Part shown: positions 1-10,879 of the stretch, piece after piece | How the letters are laid out: each line of letters opens with the position of its first letter | Numbering within the stretch: position 1 is the first letter of the stretch | DNA from: Aplysia californica | Taxonomy: Eukaryota; Mollusca; Gastropoda; Aplysiida; Aplysiidae | Assembly (NCBI RefSeq): GCF_000002075.1 | Contig: NW_004797305.1 | Location: 1,749,575 to 1,813,574 of the forward strand | Direction: 5' to 3' | DNA: 64,000 nt | The notes under the pieces: generated by a model | Database searches by the model: none | What the model was told of the DNA's origin: nothing | What the model saw: only the letters and a program-made list of their open reading frames with translations | Translations under genes and position numbers: made by a program

Positions 1-488
1 GGGGGGGGCGGGGAAGTGTTTTACGGCTCTCGCAACTGCTTACATTATATGAGTGTGTGGAACACACTAAACATTTTCAGTTGGTGGGAAATTTTTAATT
101 TTGCTCGGGTGGCGGCCGAAGCCTAGTCTTATCGATTTTGGACCACAAAGGGATCTTTAACGTGCACAATTTGCACACAGGACCTCCGAGATTTTTCGCC
201 TTTATGTGAAAAGGCTAGGAGTAGATCTTTCCTACCATAATGTCAAGAGTGTGGCAGAAGAAAGGGTACAGAAAGAGTACAGAGTCCAGGGGAGAGGCCA
301 AAAGAGGTGAGGGGGGTGGGGGCAGAAAGTGGAGATGAAAGCAGGCGACAGAACATTGCTAGAGAGCAGGAAAGCAGGTGAAAGGAGACAATTTTAGAGA
401 AGAAAATGTTTCCATTGCTACACGGAATCGAACCCGGAACCTATTGAATGAGAGGGGAACACCATGACCTCTAAGCCACGAGAGCCCC
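1..488 (-). repeat. tRNA-derived SINE, family A
   Basis: Read on the minus strand from 488, the element starts GGGCTCTCGTGGCTTAGAGG (tRNA-like A box). It has a B-box-like GGGTTCGATTCC about 50 bases in, then a pyrimidine-rich body with TCTGTCGCCTGCTTTC-type wording. It ends in the shared 3' tail (CTCATATAATG...GCGAGAGCCGTAAAAC) near 20-50. Other copies lie at 23654, 30058, 30426 and 38805. No intact tRNA fold is expected or seen. Confidence 0.8.
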
Positions 489-552
489 TTCTCCGAGTGT
501 TCCCACAGACATGCAATGTATCATCAAGTACTATGAAAAATGTTTGTGATTG

Positions 553-785
553 TCAAAAAACATACAGAGACACAGGAAGGGGAAAAGTACCCCCCCCCCT
601 TCCCCAGACATAATCTTCATCAATAGCTTCAAGGTTTTTTGAAGCCTTGTTCCCACAGTTGCTTGTACAATGACCTCTTTGTACATAAATCTTCTTTGCA
701 TTAACAACTCCTCCACCATAGAACAATCGACGAAACAACCACTGACTTTTATAATTATTATTTTTAAAATCACACATTTCCTGAA
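553..785 (-). CDS. Candidate last exon of the ankyrin gene
   Basis: A pyrimidine-rich acceptor ending TTTTTCAG lies at about 786 on the minus strand, and an open frame in the required phase 0 runs about 77 codons to a stop. It contains LFYGGGVVNAKK, which loosely recalls the end of an ankyrin repeat, but the rest is unlike any family I know and its C-terminal part is low in complexity. It may be real or chance. The true 3' end may lie left of the window. Confidence 0.25.
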
Positions 786-893
786 AAATGGGCTCATTCA
801 ACTCATTCCTTCACAAAAATGAAGAAAAAAAAATTAACAAAAAACAACACTAAAGAAACACTAACAGGTTTTTAAAGAAATAACTCTACTTAC

Positions 894-1344
894 TTTAATA
901 CACGGGACTTGATATTTCAAATCTTCCTTGTAGATGCCTGTACTGAGAGACACCACACACACATAGAGAGGAGTCCTCCCCTGCTTGTCCACCACATTCA
1001 CGTAGCTCTTTGCTTCCAGTAGAATTCTTATGAGTTCTTTGAGTTTCCAGTGGGCTGCACTGTGTAGTGGAACTCTCCCATAGCGGTCAGTGCTGTGCAT
1101 AGAATGTGTTGGTAAACTACATTATTACTGAACAAACAGAGGATATAGAAATCTATGTTTTGTCATAAATGATTTATTTACACATTAACACAGATCTTCC
1201 CCATCCCACAACATGCCTCAAGCATGAGATGGGTGCTGGAAGGCTTGATTCCAAGTAGCTGCACCGTACTGCCAGGGTGATAGCCATCTTTTATCTATTG
1301 ATCTCTGTTCATATGCTTGGCTAACAGACACCCCCCCCCACACC

Positions 1345-1387
<43 letters not shown>

Positions 1388-3420
1388 CCCCCCCTCCCCA
1401 CACACACACACACAACTATCCAATCCTACAGTTCTCGCCCAATTTTGTGTTTTTAAATTTTTTCATTCACACGCAGATTTTTACTGTGCGTCATTAAATA
1501 AAATTAGGTAGCATTGAGAGAGAAGGACTTAGTTTCAGGGTTTTGAGTTTTTGTTTGAGTAAAGAGAAGCACATTGATACAGTAGCAGTCATTGTGTGGG
1601 GAAGAAGCAAGACAGAGAGAAAGAAAAGATGTAGGACCTACCACTGACGTCCCCCAATCACCAGCAAATTTCTGGGGGGGAAAAACTAAAAGAAAAATGT
1701 GATGTATCTCCTGGGTTGATTTCACACATTATCTGATCATATAAAGTGACATTTGTTGGAACATCATGAGCAGGCAGTCTGAGCAAGTGGCCATTTTTTC
1801 CTAGATCAGGTAATCTTTTCCAACCAATCAACATTTGTTTACTCCGATATCTCAATTTCTTTAAGTGTTAACCCTTAGATCCCAGGAAACCCTCTGACCG
1901 GTCCGGAACTTTATCGATGAGCCGACCGAGTATAAACCCTTTCACCGGTCAGGGAGTCACAGATCCAAGTGAGTCTGAGCCAGGCCTTACTAGGCCTAAA
2001 TGTGCGTGCAAAAAAATATTCACTGGCTCTAGATGTGAGGTAGGCAACTCTGATTAGTTTGTAAGTGGATATTTTGTTTTGTTATTGTGTGAGACATATT
2101 TGTTGTCTGGTCATTTTGTTGTGACCCATGTGAAATTTCTTTAAAATGGCCGGGCAGGGGGTATTCTATGGTCAGCAGAGTCAGGGCTCAAAGGGTTAAG
2201 ACATTTAGGACTACCTACATGTGCACTGATGCTCCTGCAGCCAGTAACCTTTTCACTGTAGCAATGCTGGAATGTACAACGGCATTCTGAACACAGATAT
2301 ACAGAGGAGTCTGATTCTCTTTGTCTGCTTTATCAATCTCTGCACCTGAAATGAATCAAAAGAGAACAGTATTGAATTGCTAAACGATGTAACATATATA
2401 AACTCAACAAAGTTGCCCAAAAATTGATGAGCACTTGATCCCACTGGGTCATGGCAAAAATATACTTTTTTTTCTGTCCTGTTAAATAAAGAATTGTATT
2501 AAATGAAATAATCACTTGTCTCGTATAGGCTATAAGTAGAGTAGGCCTACATACATATTCAGTAATGCATAGACTTTTGCCCTTTCCACTAATGCCATGA
2601 AGGGCTTCAGGTTCCCTTTCACAGCTGTGTAGCACAACAGCTGATGTTTTTGGTTTCTAGTCTCAGTGGGGGCTGGACCAGGTAAACTTCTTTTCCTCTT
2701 TGCACCCATTCAGAAGTCGTGTTTGGTGTCAGCCTTGCTGATCTGTTCATGAGTATGGAGAGATGTGTATGTGTTGGGCTAGACTCTGGAAATCACTTTC
2801 AGGCAAGGTTTCTTCTCTGTTGTTATTTCTTGGTAAGTTGAGTGTCCAGGACTAACTTCCCCAACAGGCAGATGACATGAGACATCATCTAATGGCATGA
2901 GCCTACTTTACCTGTGTTACATCTTGGTTCTGATAGCAATCGTTTCCTTGCGCTTCAAGGGCATCTTTTAAGAGCACTACATTCCTGCTTATCTCTGGGG
3001 GGCTAAATGATAAATACAGTACAGTGATGTCAACTTAATACTAACTTATAACTAAGCAATTCAGATAAGTCAGATAAGAACAACCTCCACCAAGTACCAA
3101 CCTAAGCTTGCGTAATGGAATTTTTCCTATACAACCCCTTTCTATAGCTACCTTTCCCTCTAACAGCACAACCTTCTTTGCAACAAATTGTCCAACAAAG
3201 TATTTTTTTGATGATTCAAAAACTATGAACACTGGCACTCTAAAAATGTATTACTCTGAGTACAGGAGCTCAGTTTACACCCTCCTGCCAAGAGCCATCC
3301 TCATTCAAGAGTCAGAGGGAAAAAATCTCAGCCCCTGAGCATAACATTACCACTAATGCTAGAAAAGCCTATTTTTTGACAGAACATCACCACAATCTAG
3401 ATTAGGACCCATGTATGTGA

Positions 3421-3467
<47 letters not shown>

Positions 3468-3480
3468 TGTGTGTATGTGT

Positions 3481-3539
<59 letters not shown>

Positions 3540-4994
3540 ATTACCTCAACCCATGTGCATAATATTACCACTGATGTTAAATATTGCCTTTATGTTCTCA
3601 TTTTCTGACAAAACAACATCACCATTATATCCTAAGAATTAGGACCCATGCCTGTGCATTGTGTGTGTGTCAGTGTGTGAGTAAGCGTGTGTGTGTTCGT
3701 GTGTGTGTGGGAGGTGGGTTATCATTACCTTTGAGGTTTACTACATTTCAATCATGATTACCTTCACAAGTTTTCAATCTGTGTGGCATCTGACATCGTC
3801 TTACATTCTATTTAAGCTAAAGCTTTTTCAGTGATTAAGTTGCTCAGACCTTCAACACTCATAACAAGTCCTTTCTTGTCAAGTTACTGACATTAAGTCA
3901 TTAAGTTTGAGTAACCTATATCAAATATAACAATCTACTCTACCAGCTTTAGAGTTCTAAATGCGCTCATCATATGACCTTATGCAGTTGTGAGCGCAGT
4001 AAAACTCTAACTAACACTAAACAGAGTAAATACATTACCTGCTTTGACCAAAACATCCACTAGCACCATCCGACCATGAAAGGCAGCTTTGTACAAGGGA
4101 GTGCAACCATTGCGATCTGTTCTGTTCAGTGCTGCTCCACTGTGCAGCAAAATCTAATATTTCCAAAAGAAAGAAAATTTAATTGTATGACAAAATGAGA
4201 ATATCTTTTCAAATGTGATGTTAGCAGATCACTGTGAATTGCTACAAAAATAGCATAGTTAGCCATTTTTTTGAAACAGCAATTGAGTGCAGATGGCATT
4301 GACTCGAAACCATGACACCTGGCTCAAACTTACCATTAAATTCATTAAATTATAACACAGACCAGAAGAAACAATTAACCAAAATGCATTCCTATCAAAA
4401 CTATTAATTATTATAGAATCTCAGTCACTTGCGTGTGCTTTAAAAACCATCGATAAAGAATACCAGTCATCTATAATTTACGGCCAGGTAGCCTGTAGAC
4501 TCCTTTCTGCATAGCATTTTTCATATTAAATTGATACTAAATAATATGGAGGGCCGTACGAATAGCCACAGGTATAATTTTTACGCCTGAAATGTGTGGG
4601 CAATACAGATTTTACTATAATATTGTCAAGGGTAGCCTTTGTTACACTTTGTAGCCTTCTTTATTTTTATTATATTACAAAAAGCCATCCTCATCTTACT
4701 TAATAATAAAAAGCCATCATCATCTTATCAATCAAGTCATTTTATTCTGTTACTTACCATAACAATCTCAACATGGTTGAGAGAAACTGCTGCGATTAGT
4801 GGTGTAGTGCTGTCCTTGACACTTGGAACTGCAGGATTACTCCATGGGTAGTTTATATCAACACCTTGATTTAAAACAGACAAGACGCTTGACTTGTCAT
4901 TTCCAACCACAGCAATATGAAGATCCCTTTCTCTTTGAGGCATGCCCATTGTCATGGAAGCTGCACAATTTTTGCTGGATCTTGAATTACCCAT
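894..4994 (-). CDS. Ankyrin-repeat protein, four exons found, 3' end unresolved
   Basis: Exons read on the minus strand: 4994-4758, 4153-4039, 2345-2219 and 1092-894. Each boundary has GT-AG and the phases chain cleanly (0, 1, 2, 0), giving 226 residues so far. The protein contains about five ankyrin repeats, with the usual TPLxxA, GxTPLY and LLxxGAxxN cores (for example DRNGCTPLYKAAFHGRMVLV and DRYGRVPLHSAAHWKLKEL). Ankyrin repeats are protein-binding scaffolds, so no catalytic role is implied. The start MGNSRSSKNC fits an N-myristoylation signal (Gly2, Ser6) followed by a Cys that could be palmitoylated, suggesting membrane attachment. The layout resembles ankyrin/SOCS-box proteins, but no SOCS box is seen. 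Exon 4 ends in phase 0 at a good donor, so at least one more exon follows; a weak candidate is 785-553. Intron 3 holds a piggyBac-like MITE only 19 bp from its donor. Confidence 0.8.
1328..1415. repeat. C-run / (CA)n microsatellite
   Basis: Short poly-C blocks flank a (CA)n tract. It generates His/Pro/Thr and Cys/Val open frames on the two strands that are not genes. Confidence 0.95.
1868..2199. mobile_element. piggyBac-like MITE, TTAA-flanked, 332 bp
   Basis: It begins TTAACCCTTAGATCCCAGG and ends GGGCTCAAAGGGTTAA, so the ends are inverted copies of TTAACCCTT and the TTAA target is duplicated. TTAA targets with CCY-type ends are known for the piggyBac superfamily. There is no coding capacity. 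It sits in intron 3 of the ankyrin gene; its right edge is 19 bp from the minus-strand splice donor at 2218. Confidence 0.75.
3424..3539. repeat. (GT)n / (GA)n compound microsatellite
   Basis: Alternating GT and GA dinucleotide tracts inside intron 2 of the ankyrin gene. A shorter GT-rich tract follows at 3660-3710. Confidence 0.95.
3963..4005 (+). repeat. Solo shared SINE 3' tail
   Basis: GCGCTCATCATATGACCTTATGCAG followed by TTGTGAGCGC and GTAAAAC matches the 3' end of SINE families A and B without either body upstream. It is therefore a severely 5'-truncated copy. It lies in intron 2 of the ankyrin gene, just upstream of exon 2 in plus coordinates. Confidence 0.7.
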
Positions 4995-7767
4995 GATTAA
5001 ATTAAGTTTTTCAACAGCGGTTTACAAATTTAAATATTATTAACTCGGAAAACGTCAAGTCATAAATGCCCACTCAGCATTCAAAAGAACTATTCTTCTC
5101 TTATTTAGAATACATGCACTGTCTGGGCTTTGGCTTCTTTCAAATGTTTATATTAATCGATCAGGTAATGCTCGATTCTCCTATTCCAGTTGGCCTATGA
5201 AAAAGGTGCATCCTCCAGACTGTACAACTTTTATTTTAAAATGTCCCAGTGTTCTGCAAAACACAAGCATTCAAAGCAGGAGATAACGTTTGAGTTTGAG
5301 AGGTCAACGGGGTAGAATACGACCGCTAGTCCTAATCACTTTTATTTGAACCATTATTCTGATCTTCATCAGCGGGCATCATTCTAGATTCCAGGCCTGT
5401 CACTCATGTCATAGAAAGACAACACATCCTGAGCCTGGCTTTGATTATCCACGCATTACAACGGGTCATCCATCAGCCATGAACAAAATTTTAGCAAAAT
5501 TTGATGCCGAACTCATTTTGACCATGATTCCAATCCTGGGATTCCGATTCAACACTGTTCAGAGCAGTTAGGCACTGCTCGGCCAGGGCAGGGGATCAGG
5601 ATCAATGCGTGTTTATGTTTTGAACAGACAGAGTCAGGGGTTCACTGTTCGTTTCAATACAGCAAAAAGAAAGCTGGAGATTCCCTCAAGGGTGAAGCTA
5701 TTCCAGAACGTACAAATATCAATGATAACTGCTAAACTTGATTTTTGTCGTATCGAAACGTAAACACGACCAAATGTTCCTTTTCCGAATGGCAATGTAA
5801 ACTTGTCTGCTAGATTTGGGCAGCCCTCGTACGTCGCTCAATTCGATGTGCTAGTTTATGCGCAGCCAGAGACATGGTTGCCAGGATTGGTTGAGTTTGG
5901 GGGAAAAGTATACTATGGTAAATTTTGGCCAGAGCAGAGGTTATTTACGAGTTATGAACCTTTTCGACTAAGAGCGGTGGTTTTAGGGTGTTGTCTGCTC
6001 CTTCGTGCAATTTTAAAAAAATTATGAGGTAAGTATTAATTTCGCCCTGAATGCCGAGTATACTTGACCAAAACCCAAACAAAGTTAGCTTTCTATAATG
6101 TGTCCGGCACGACATGTTCAATTCGTATTATTTTACTATTGGGCCTACTTTTAAAAAAGACTGGTCAACAACGGAAGGAGAAAAACAATTCTACAGATAT
6201 TCAAGGGCTTCTTTTAAAACTATATGATTCTTTAAGTTAAAATCGATGAGCAAGTATTTAATCAGAAGTTTAGAATAATTCGACTGTCCCGGGTAGTTTT
6301 CTGCTATGCAGCCAACAATCCACATTCATCGCCAGACTGCGATAACGCAAAACTGGCATATAAACTGCCTGGCTTTCAAAATAATTTTTTGCCTATCGTC
6401 GCATTATTACCAGCCAAAACTCATGTGTTTCTGTTTTAAGACGGTAATATAAAATGGCTGGGTTTTTTTGGTATAACAAGTAATCGTTGTTAGTGATAAC
6501 AATCTGGCAATATATACAGACAGTGACTTTATATAAAATAATTTCGACCAACTACAAGAGGGCTTTAAAAGAAGAGTTTTTATTGGCGGCGCGTTGCTTC
6601 TAGTAGCCTGAAACGTCTTGCAAAATTTATACAATTTGCATTTTACTTGTTTCTGAAGCTACTAATAAGTTCACGATAATCTGATATTGGGCAGTGAACT
6701 GCGAATTATCAAAGCATTTTTTGCCTACTATTTTAGTGGATCCTACACATGCTGATTCAATAAAATTTTCTGATTTTTACCAAACGTCCATAGAAGCAAT
6801 ATTCAGAGTAAGGTGGGGAAAACCAGTGAAAACATAATTATTACTTCTGTCATTATTCCCTCGGGGGTGGGGTGGGGGTGCCCTGTTTGAGGTGAGTGAC
6901 GTAACGTTAATAATGTGTATATCCATTTAACCCGTTTTAACTCTAGCAACATGTTTTTAAAGACCTCGGGGGGGAAATCTTGAAAACAATGACTAAATCA
7001 AGCAAGAATTTAAGGTGCTGTTATAATACGTGTAGGCCCAGGCCCACTAACTGACCACCACACTGTGTTCTAAAAGGTAAAGCAAAACAATTATCTCGTC
7101 ATCTGTAGAATTTGTTCTTCAGACATTGGGATAACCAGGTATCGTCCCCATTTGCCTTCCACGAGCAATCCACACACTGTTTTCTGGTACTTCCGGTTTT
7201 TTCGGCCAAACAGCAAGAGGTCAATGATCTGAAATCTCTTTGTGAGGAAGGAAGCAGTAGGCCTGGACTCCAAAACAAGAACGGTTTGATTGAGCGAACA
7301 GTGAGCAGCAGGACACAGTACAGTACTCCGAAGTGATGAGAACGAATTGACCGAGAGACTAGACGACCTTTTAAAAACTCTAGGTTCGAATAGAAGATCA
7401 AAGCAATTTCAGATTTTAATTGAAAGTTCAGAATTAAGGATATGTTGATAAATATCATTGAGTTCCTTTCTGGACTTGGCACTTGGCCCTTGTTGTATCT
7501 CTAGAATCTAGTGGTGAGGGAGTCGTACTGTAGTGTAGTGTAGCCTGACTGTAACTGTAACTGTACTGTAGCTGTACTCTGTAGGTCAGCACGTCCTCAA
7601 CACATTGCTGCACTGCTCACTCTGGCTAAGACACACTCTTTCTCCCCCTTGCCTCCTTCTTGGTCCACCTCCTTTAAACTCTTGTTTAATAGACTTTTAA
7701 CAGCTAGGATAGACTAGAGATTTACATACGGCTGATACGGATAGCTAGAATGACAGATGTACGCCAT
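4995..7767. other. Gene-free stretch 5' of the ankyrin gene
   Basis: This holds the presumed promoter and 5' UTR of the minus-strand ankyrin gene. Open frames such as 5803-6027 and 7112-7336 are short, low in complexity and match no family I know. A simple (TGTAAC/TGTAGT)-like run lies near 7535-7585. I see no clear TATA box, CpG cluster or repeat family here. Confidence 0.5.
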
Positions 7768-7776
7768 TTGCCGATA

Positions 7777-8273
7777 GAAAGTGGCTATTCTCACCCGCCC
7801 GGAAGTTCTCGCAAGATCAACTCCTCCCCTCTTCTCTCTCTCTCTGTCTCTTTCTGAATACTGTCTATCGGTGTGGACGATCAAATTGACCAAAACAAAG
7901 TTAAAAAATGATGTTAAAACACAAAAGTAAATTAATTTGGTTGTCTACAAAGATGCTACGGCTATTTAACTTTTCGAATCGAGCCGAACTATGCGGGTCG
8001 CCATTTTGTTTTGCCCGAAAATTCTCGCGCTACTCCTCTCTCTCTTTCTCTCTCTCTCTCTCCATTGCCCACAGACAAAATTGTACGCTTTTAGTAGGCT
8101 ACAGTTGTAATGGAACGTTTGTTCACGGCACAGAATTCTACAATTTTTCTGTTATCACAGTGTAGAATTCTGTGGTTTAGGGTGAACGCAAAATTTGGTG
8201 AACGCGCACCGGGTGAGAATAGCCACAAGACTCGCCTGTACTATTCTCACTCCGGGTGAGAATAGAGGTGGCC
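7777..8273 (+). mobile_element. Mutator-like MITE with 9-bp target duplication (copy 1)
   Basis: The 497-bp element is flanked by perfect 9-bp repeats TTGCCGATA at 7768-7776 and 8274-8282. Its ends are inverted: GTGGCTATTCTCACCCG on the left, with its complement at 8210-8226 and again as GGGTGAGAATAG at 8254-8265. The right end therefore carries doubled subterminal repeats. Target duplications of 9 bp fit the MULE superfamily, though that is inference from length alone. There is no transposase. Copy 2 (48046-48530, opposite strand) is nearly identical, implying recent movement. A chance open frame at 7908-8165 lies inside. Confidence 0.8.
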
Positions 8274-8489
8274 TTGCCGATATTTATAGTAACAGCCATC
8301 TTGTTTGACGTCATTGAGGGATTCCCACTTTACACTTTGTTGTCATTCATGTTCGGCCTCTGAATTTTTTTTTTCGCCCCCTCCTGCCCGCCCACCCACC
8401 TGTAATTAACTAACCTGACTTCAAGTTGGGAAAGTAAAGGACTAATTTTTTTTTTTTATTAAAAAAAAAAAAAAGATATATAATCTAAA

Positions 8490-8530
8490 TCTAAATCTAG
8501 ATCTAGATCTAGATCTAGTCTAGATCTAGA
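8490..8530. repeat. (TCTAGA)n simple repeat
   Basis: Short tandem TCTAGA/TCTAAA units lie just left of the LINE insertion, preceded by T and A runs. Confidence 0.9.
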
Positions 8531-8631
8531 ATGTGGATTTTGAAGTCTCTATTGTAGTGTGTTAGGCGTGAGAAGCTGAAAATAGTGGGGTTTGTGTGAT
8601 TGTATATATATACATTTTGTCTAAGAATATA

Positions 8632-9440
8632 GCTATCTGATGCATGTGGTACTTCTTGTACAAATTGCGAGGCTGAGGCAATCGCCATTGAAGCAGCAAT
8701 CCTACACCTGACCAACATTTTCATAATACATCCAAACAAAATCAAGAACACTATTATCTTCACAGATGGAAAGTCAGTACTCCAAGCTCTGGAAAACATG
8801 AATTTCGAAAGCCCAGCCTGCCTATCTGTGGCTCAAACAATCAATACGTTCATACAGACCTATATGCCGTCGACCTGACACTACAGTAGATACCTGGCCA
8901 CAGCAACATCCCAGGAAACGACAGAGCAGACACCCTTGCCAAGAAGGGAGCATTACAGACACAACCTCACAACCCAGTATCACAACAGACAGCCAAGAAC
9001 ATCATCAAATGCAACACCAGGGAACAGTGGCTGAATGGATGGGCAATGGGCAAAACTGGAAGAACTGTATTTGCACACATGACAGCCCCCAACTCTAAAG
9101 ATGCAATAAATTCCCTGAGTAGAAGAGAACAAGTCACGATATTTCGCCTGCGAACACAACACATACCACTAAACTCCTACTTTAATAGGATCCGCAAGGA
9201 TACCCCACCCGACTGCCCGTTGTGCGACTGCCAGGATGAAACAGTACCACACCACCTCTTTAACTGCCCAGCACTTTGTGACCTGCGTAGCACCTACCTA
9301 CCTGCCTCCCCAGACATCGGAAACACTCTATACAGCGACAAAGCACAGCTGATTAAAACCTGTCAATTCTTTGCCATATTGACAGACCGAAGGGCTAGAA
9401 CCCAAATGGCCGCTGGATCGGAAAAGTAAAGTAAAGTAAA
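8632..9440 (+). mobile_element. 5'-truncated I-superfamily LINE: RNase H and Cys/His tail
   Basis: A perfect 13-bp target duplication (GTCTAAGAATATA, 8619-8631 and 9441-9453) frames the insert. The first part (about 8636-8877) encodes most of a retroelement RNase H domain (EAEAIAIEAAIL with the catalytic Glu, then FTDGKSVLQAL with an Asp). The second part (8893-9429) encodes IPGHSNIPGNDRADTLAKKG and then a C-terminal CPLCDCQDETVPHHLFNCP knuckle. That order (RNase H followed by a CCHC-like finger) is typical of the I/Ingi/Nimb group of non-LTR elements. The copy is dead: it is 5'-truncated, carries a frameshift near 8878 and a TAG replacing the Trp codon normally before IPGHSN. The 3' end is (TAAAG)n, not poly-A. 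A second copy of this tail is at 56560. Confidence 0.85.
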
Positions 9441-9453
9441 GTCTAAGAATATA

Positions 9454-10877
9454 ATATAATTCGTGCATATGGTGGTGGTGGTGTTGTTTTTTGCGGGACA
9501 GTAGTTGGTAGTTTATTTAGTGTGATCATTGCTCGGGATAGCGGTTTTTTTTTTAGCATACTTGAATAGTGAGAAGAATAGAAGAAGACTAAGAGTAGGC
9601 CAACGTACGAAAGCAATTTCACACAAAGTTCAACAACGCAGTGCAAATGATTGACCGTTTCGATGCGGGTCATTTCTTTTAAAGTTTTGTAAGCACAAGA
9701 AATTAAGCACTTACGAGAAATTTGGCTCAATAGGACACTGAGGTGCAAATTGAGTAGATCTAATTCGGGACTGCAAGGTTTGCAAATGGATACTGTGAGG
9801 TGCAAATGCAGTGTGCTAGGGGAAACCACATTATAGTATTATAGGAAGACTCAAAGAAGGAAGGGAGTAAGTGGAAGGCGAAAGGGGAGGGAGGAGGCTG
9901 CTGGTGGGGGGAAGATGAAGGGGCAGAAAGCAGAAGAGGAAAGGGATACAAGGTCCCAGCAGAAAGACGCATGGTATATATATACTCAACAGAAATTCTC
10001 TTCTTGTGGGAATTGAACTCATGATCTGCATGTGATGATGAGGCGCTTACTTACGGTCTTCAAAGAGCTTACAATGGCAAGACTGCAAAAATTATACCTA
10101 TTGATTAATAGAAATGCTAAGCACCTCTTTTATTATATCAACAGTGACAACAGTTCTGCTAAGATCATGCTGTAGGCAGTTCAGTAAAAAGTTGTCTTGG
10201 AACTTGGTGCAGTGTGGAGTGCGGTATGTCATTTTTAGGCTCGTCTAGGGACATGAACAGGGAGGTTAGGGGGTATACAAATGTCTGTTCAGAAAAGTTA
10301 TGTCACAAACTGTAACTTATTGTACAAAAATGCATCTTTCGTCATTTATATATATATATATAGCCACACTTTTCAGATAATAATAATAATAGATAGCATT
10401 TGGGCGTGCAAATTCCAGGTCAACAGCAAGCGCTATGCACTTTTTTACATTCTATATTATTACCCCAGCAGACCTGATAGCTTTGTGAAACAATCTCAAC
10501 TTCCTTGGAAGCATACAGTGCAAGCTGCCATTTTATAAGCACTTAAATAAATCATATACTTGAGATGTTATAATGAAGGTGTGTAGGTGTGTGCAGTGAG
10601 TTGAGAATTTATTGTGGGACATTTTTATAGAAACTGAGATCTTTTTTCTATTTGAACTATGCATGTGTACATGCTCAAGCAGAGATAGCGTAAAACAGTC
10701 CTTGGAGCATGCTGCACATCAGGAGTCTGTTGTTCCTTTGTTTGCTGTTATTCCCTAGCTGGATGTTGTGCTTACTTGGGTTTCTCAGGTCTGCCATCTG
10801 TCTAGAGGTAGATTCTCACATAGTCCATGACCTTGCTGAAGAAGAGCAAGCTGTACATAGATCATGGATGCGCTCTA
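9454..10877. other. Gene-free stretch between LINE and pogo-like element
   Basis: On the minus strand about 10060-9750 there is a possible diverged tRNA-derived SINE: a B-box-like GAGTTCAATTCCCAC near 10000-10015 followed by a C/T-rich body like family A. A short (TA)n lies at 10346-10362. No credible coding frame is seen; 10709-10921 is an unsupported open frame. Confidence 0.4.
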
Positions 10878-10879
10878 TA

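Noticed and set aside
1218-1511. Open frames of Cys/Val/Gly and His/Pro/Thr on both strands
   Set aside because: They are translations of the (CA)n and poly-C microsatellite.
5803-6027. 74-codon frame upstream of the ankyrin gene
   Set aside because: No recognisable domain, no splice context, and sequence similar to surrounding non-coding DNA.
7908-8165. 85-codon frame that recurs at 48205-48399, which could suggest a conserved small protein
   Set aside because: The recurrence is DNA-level identity of two MITE copies; the frame is broken differently in each and has no family resemblance.
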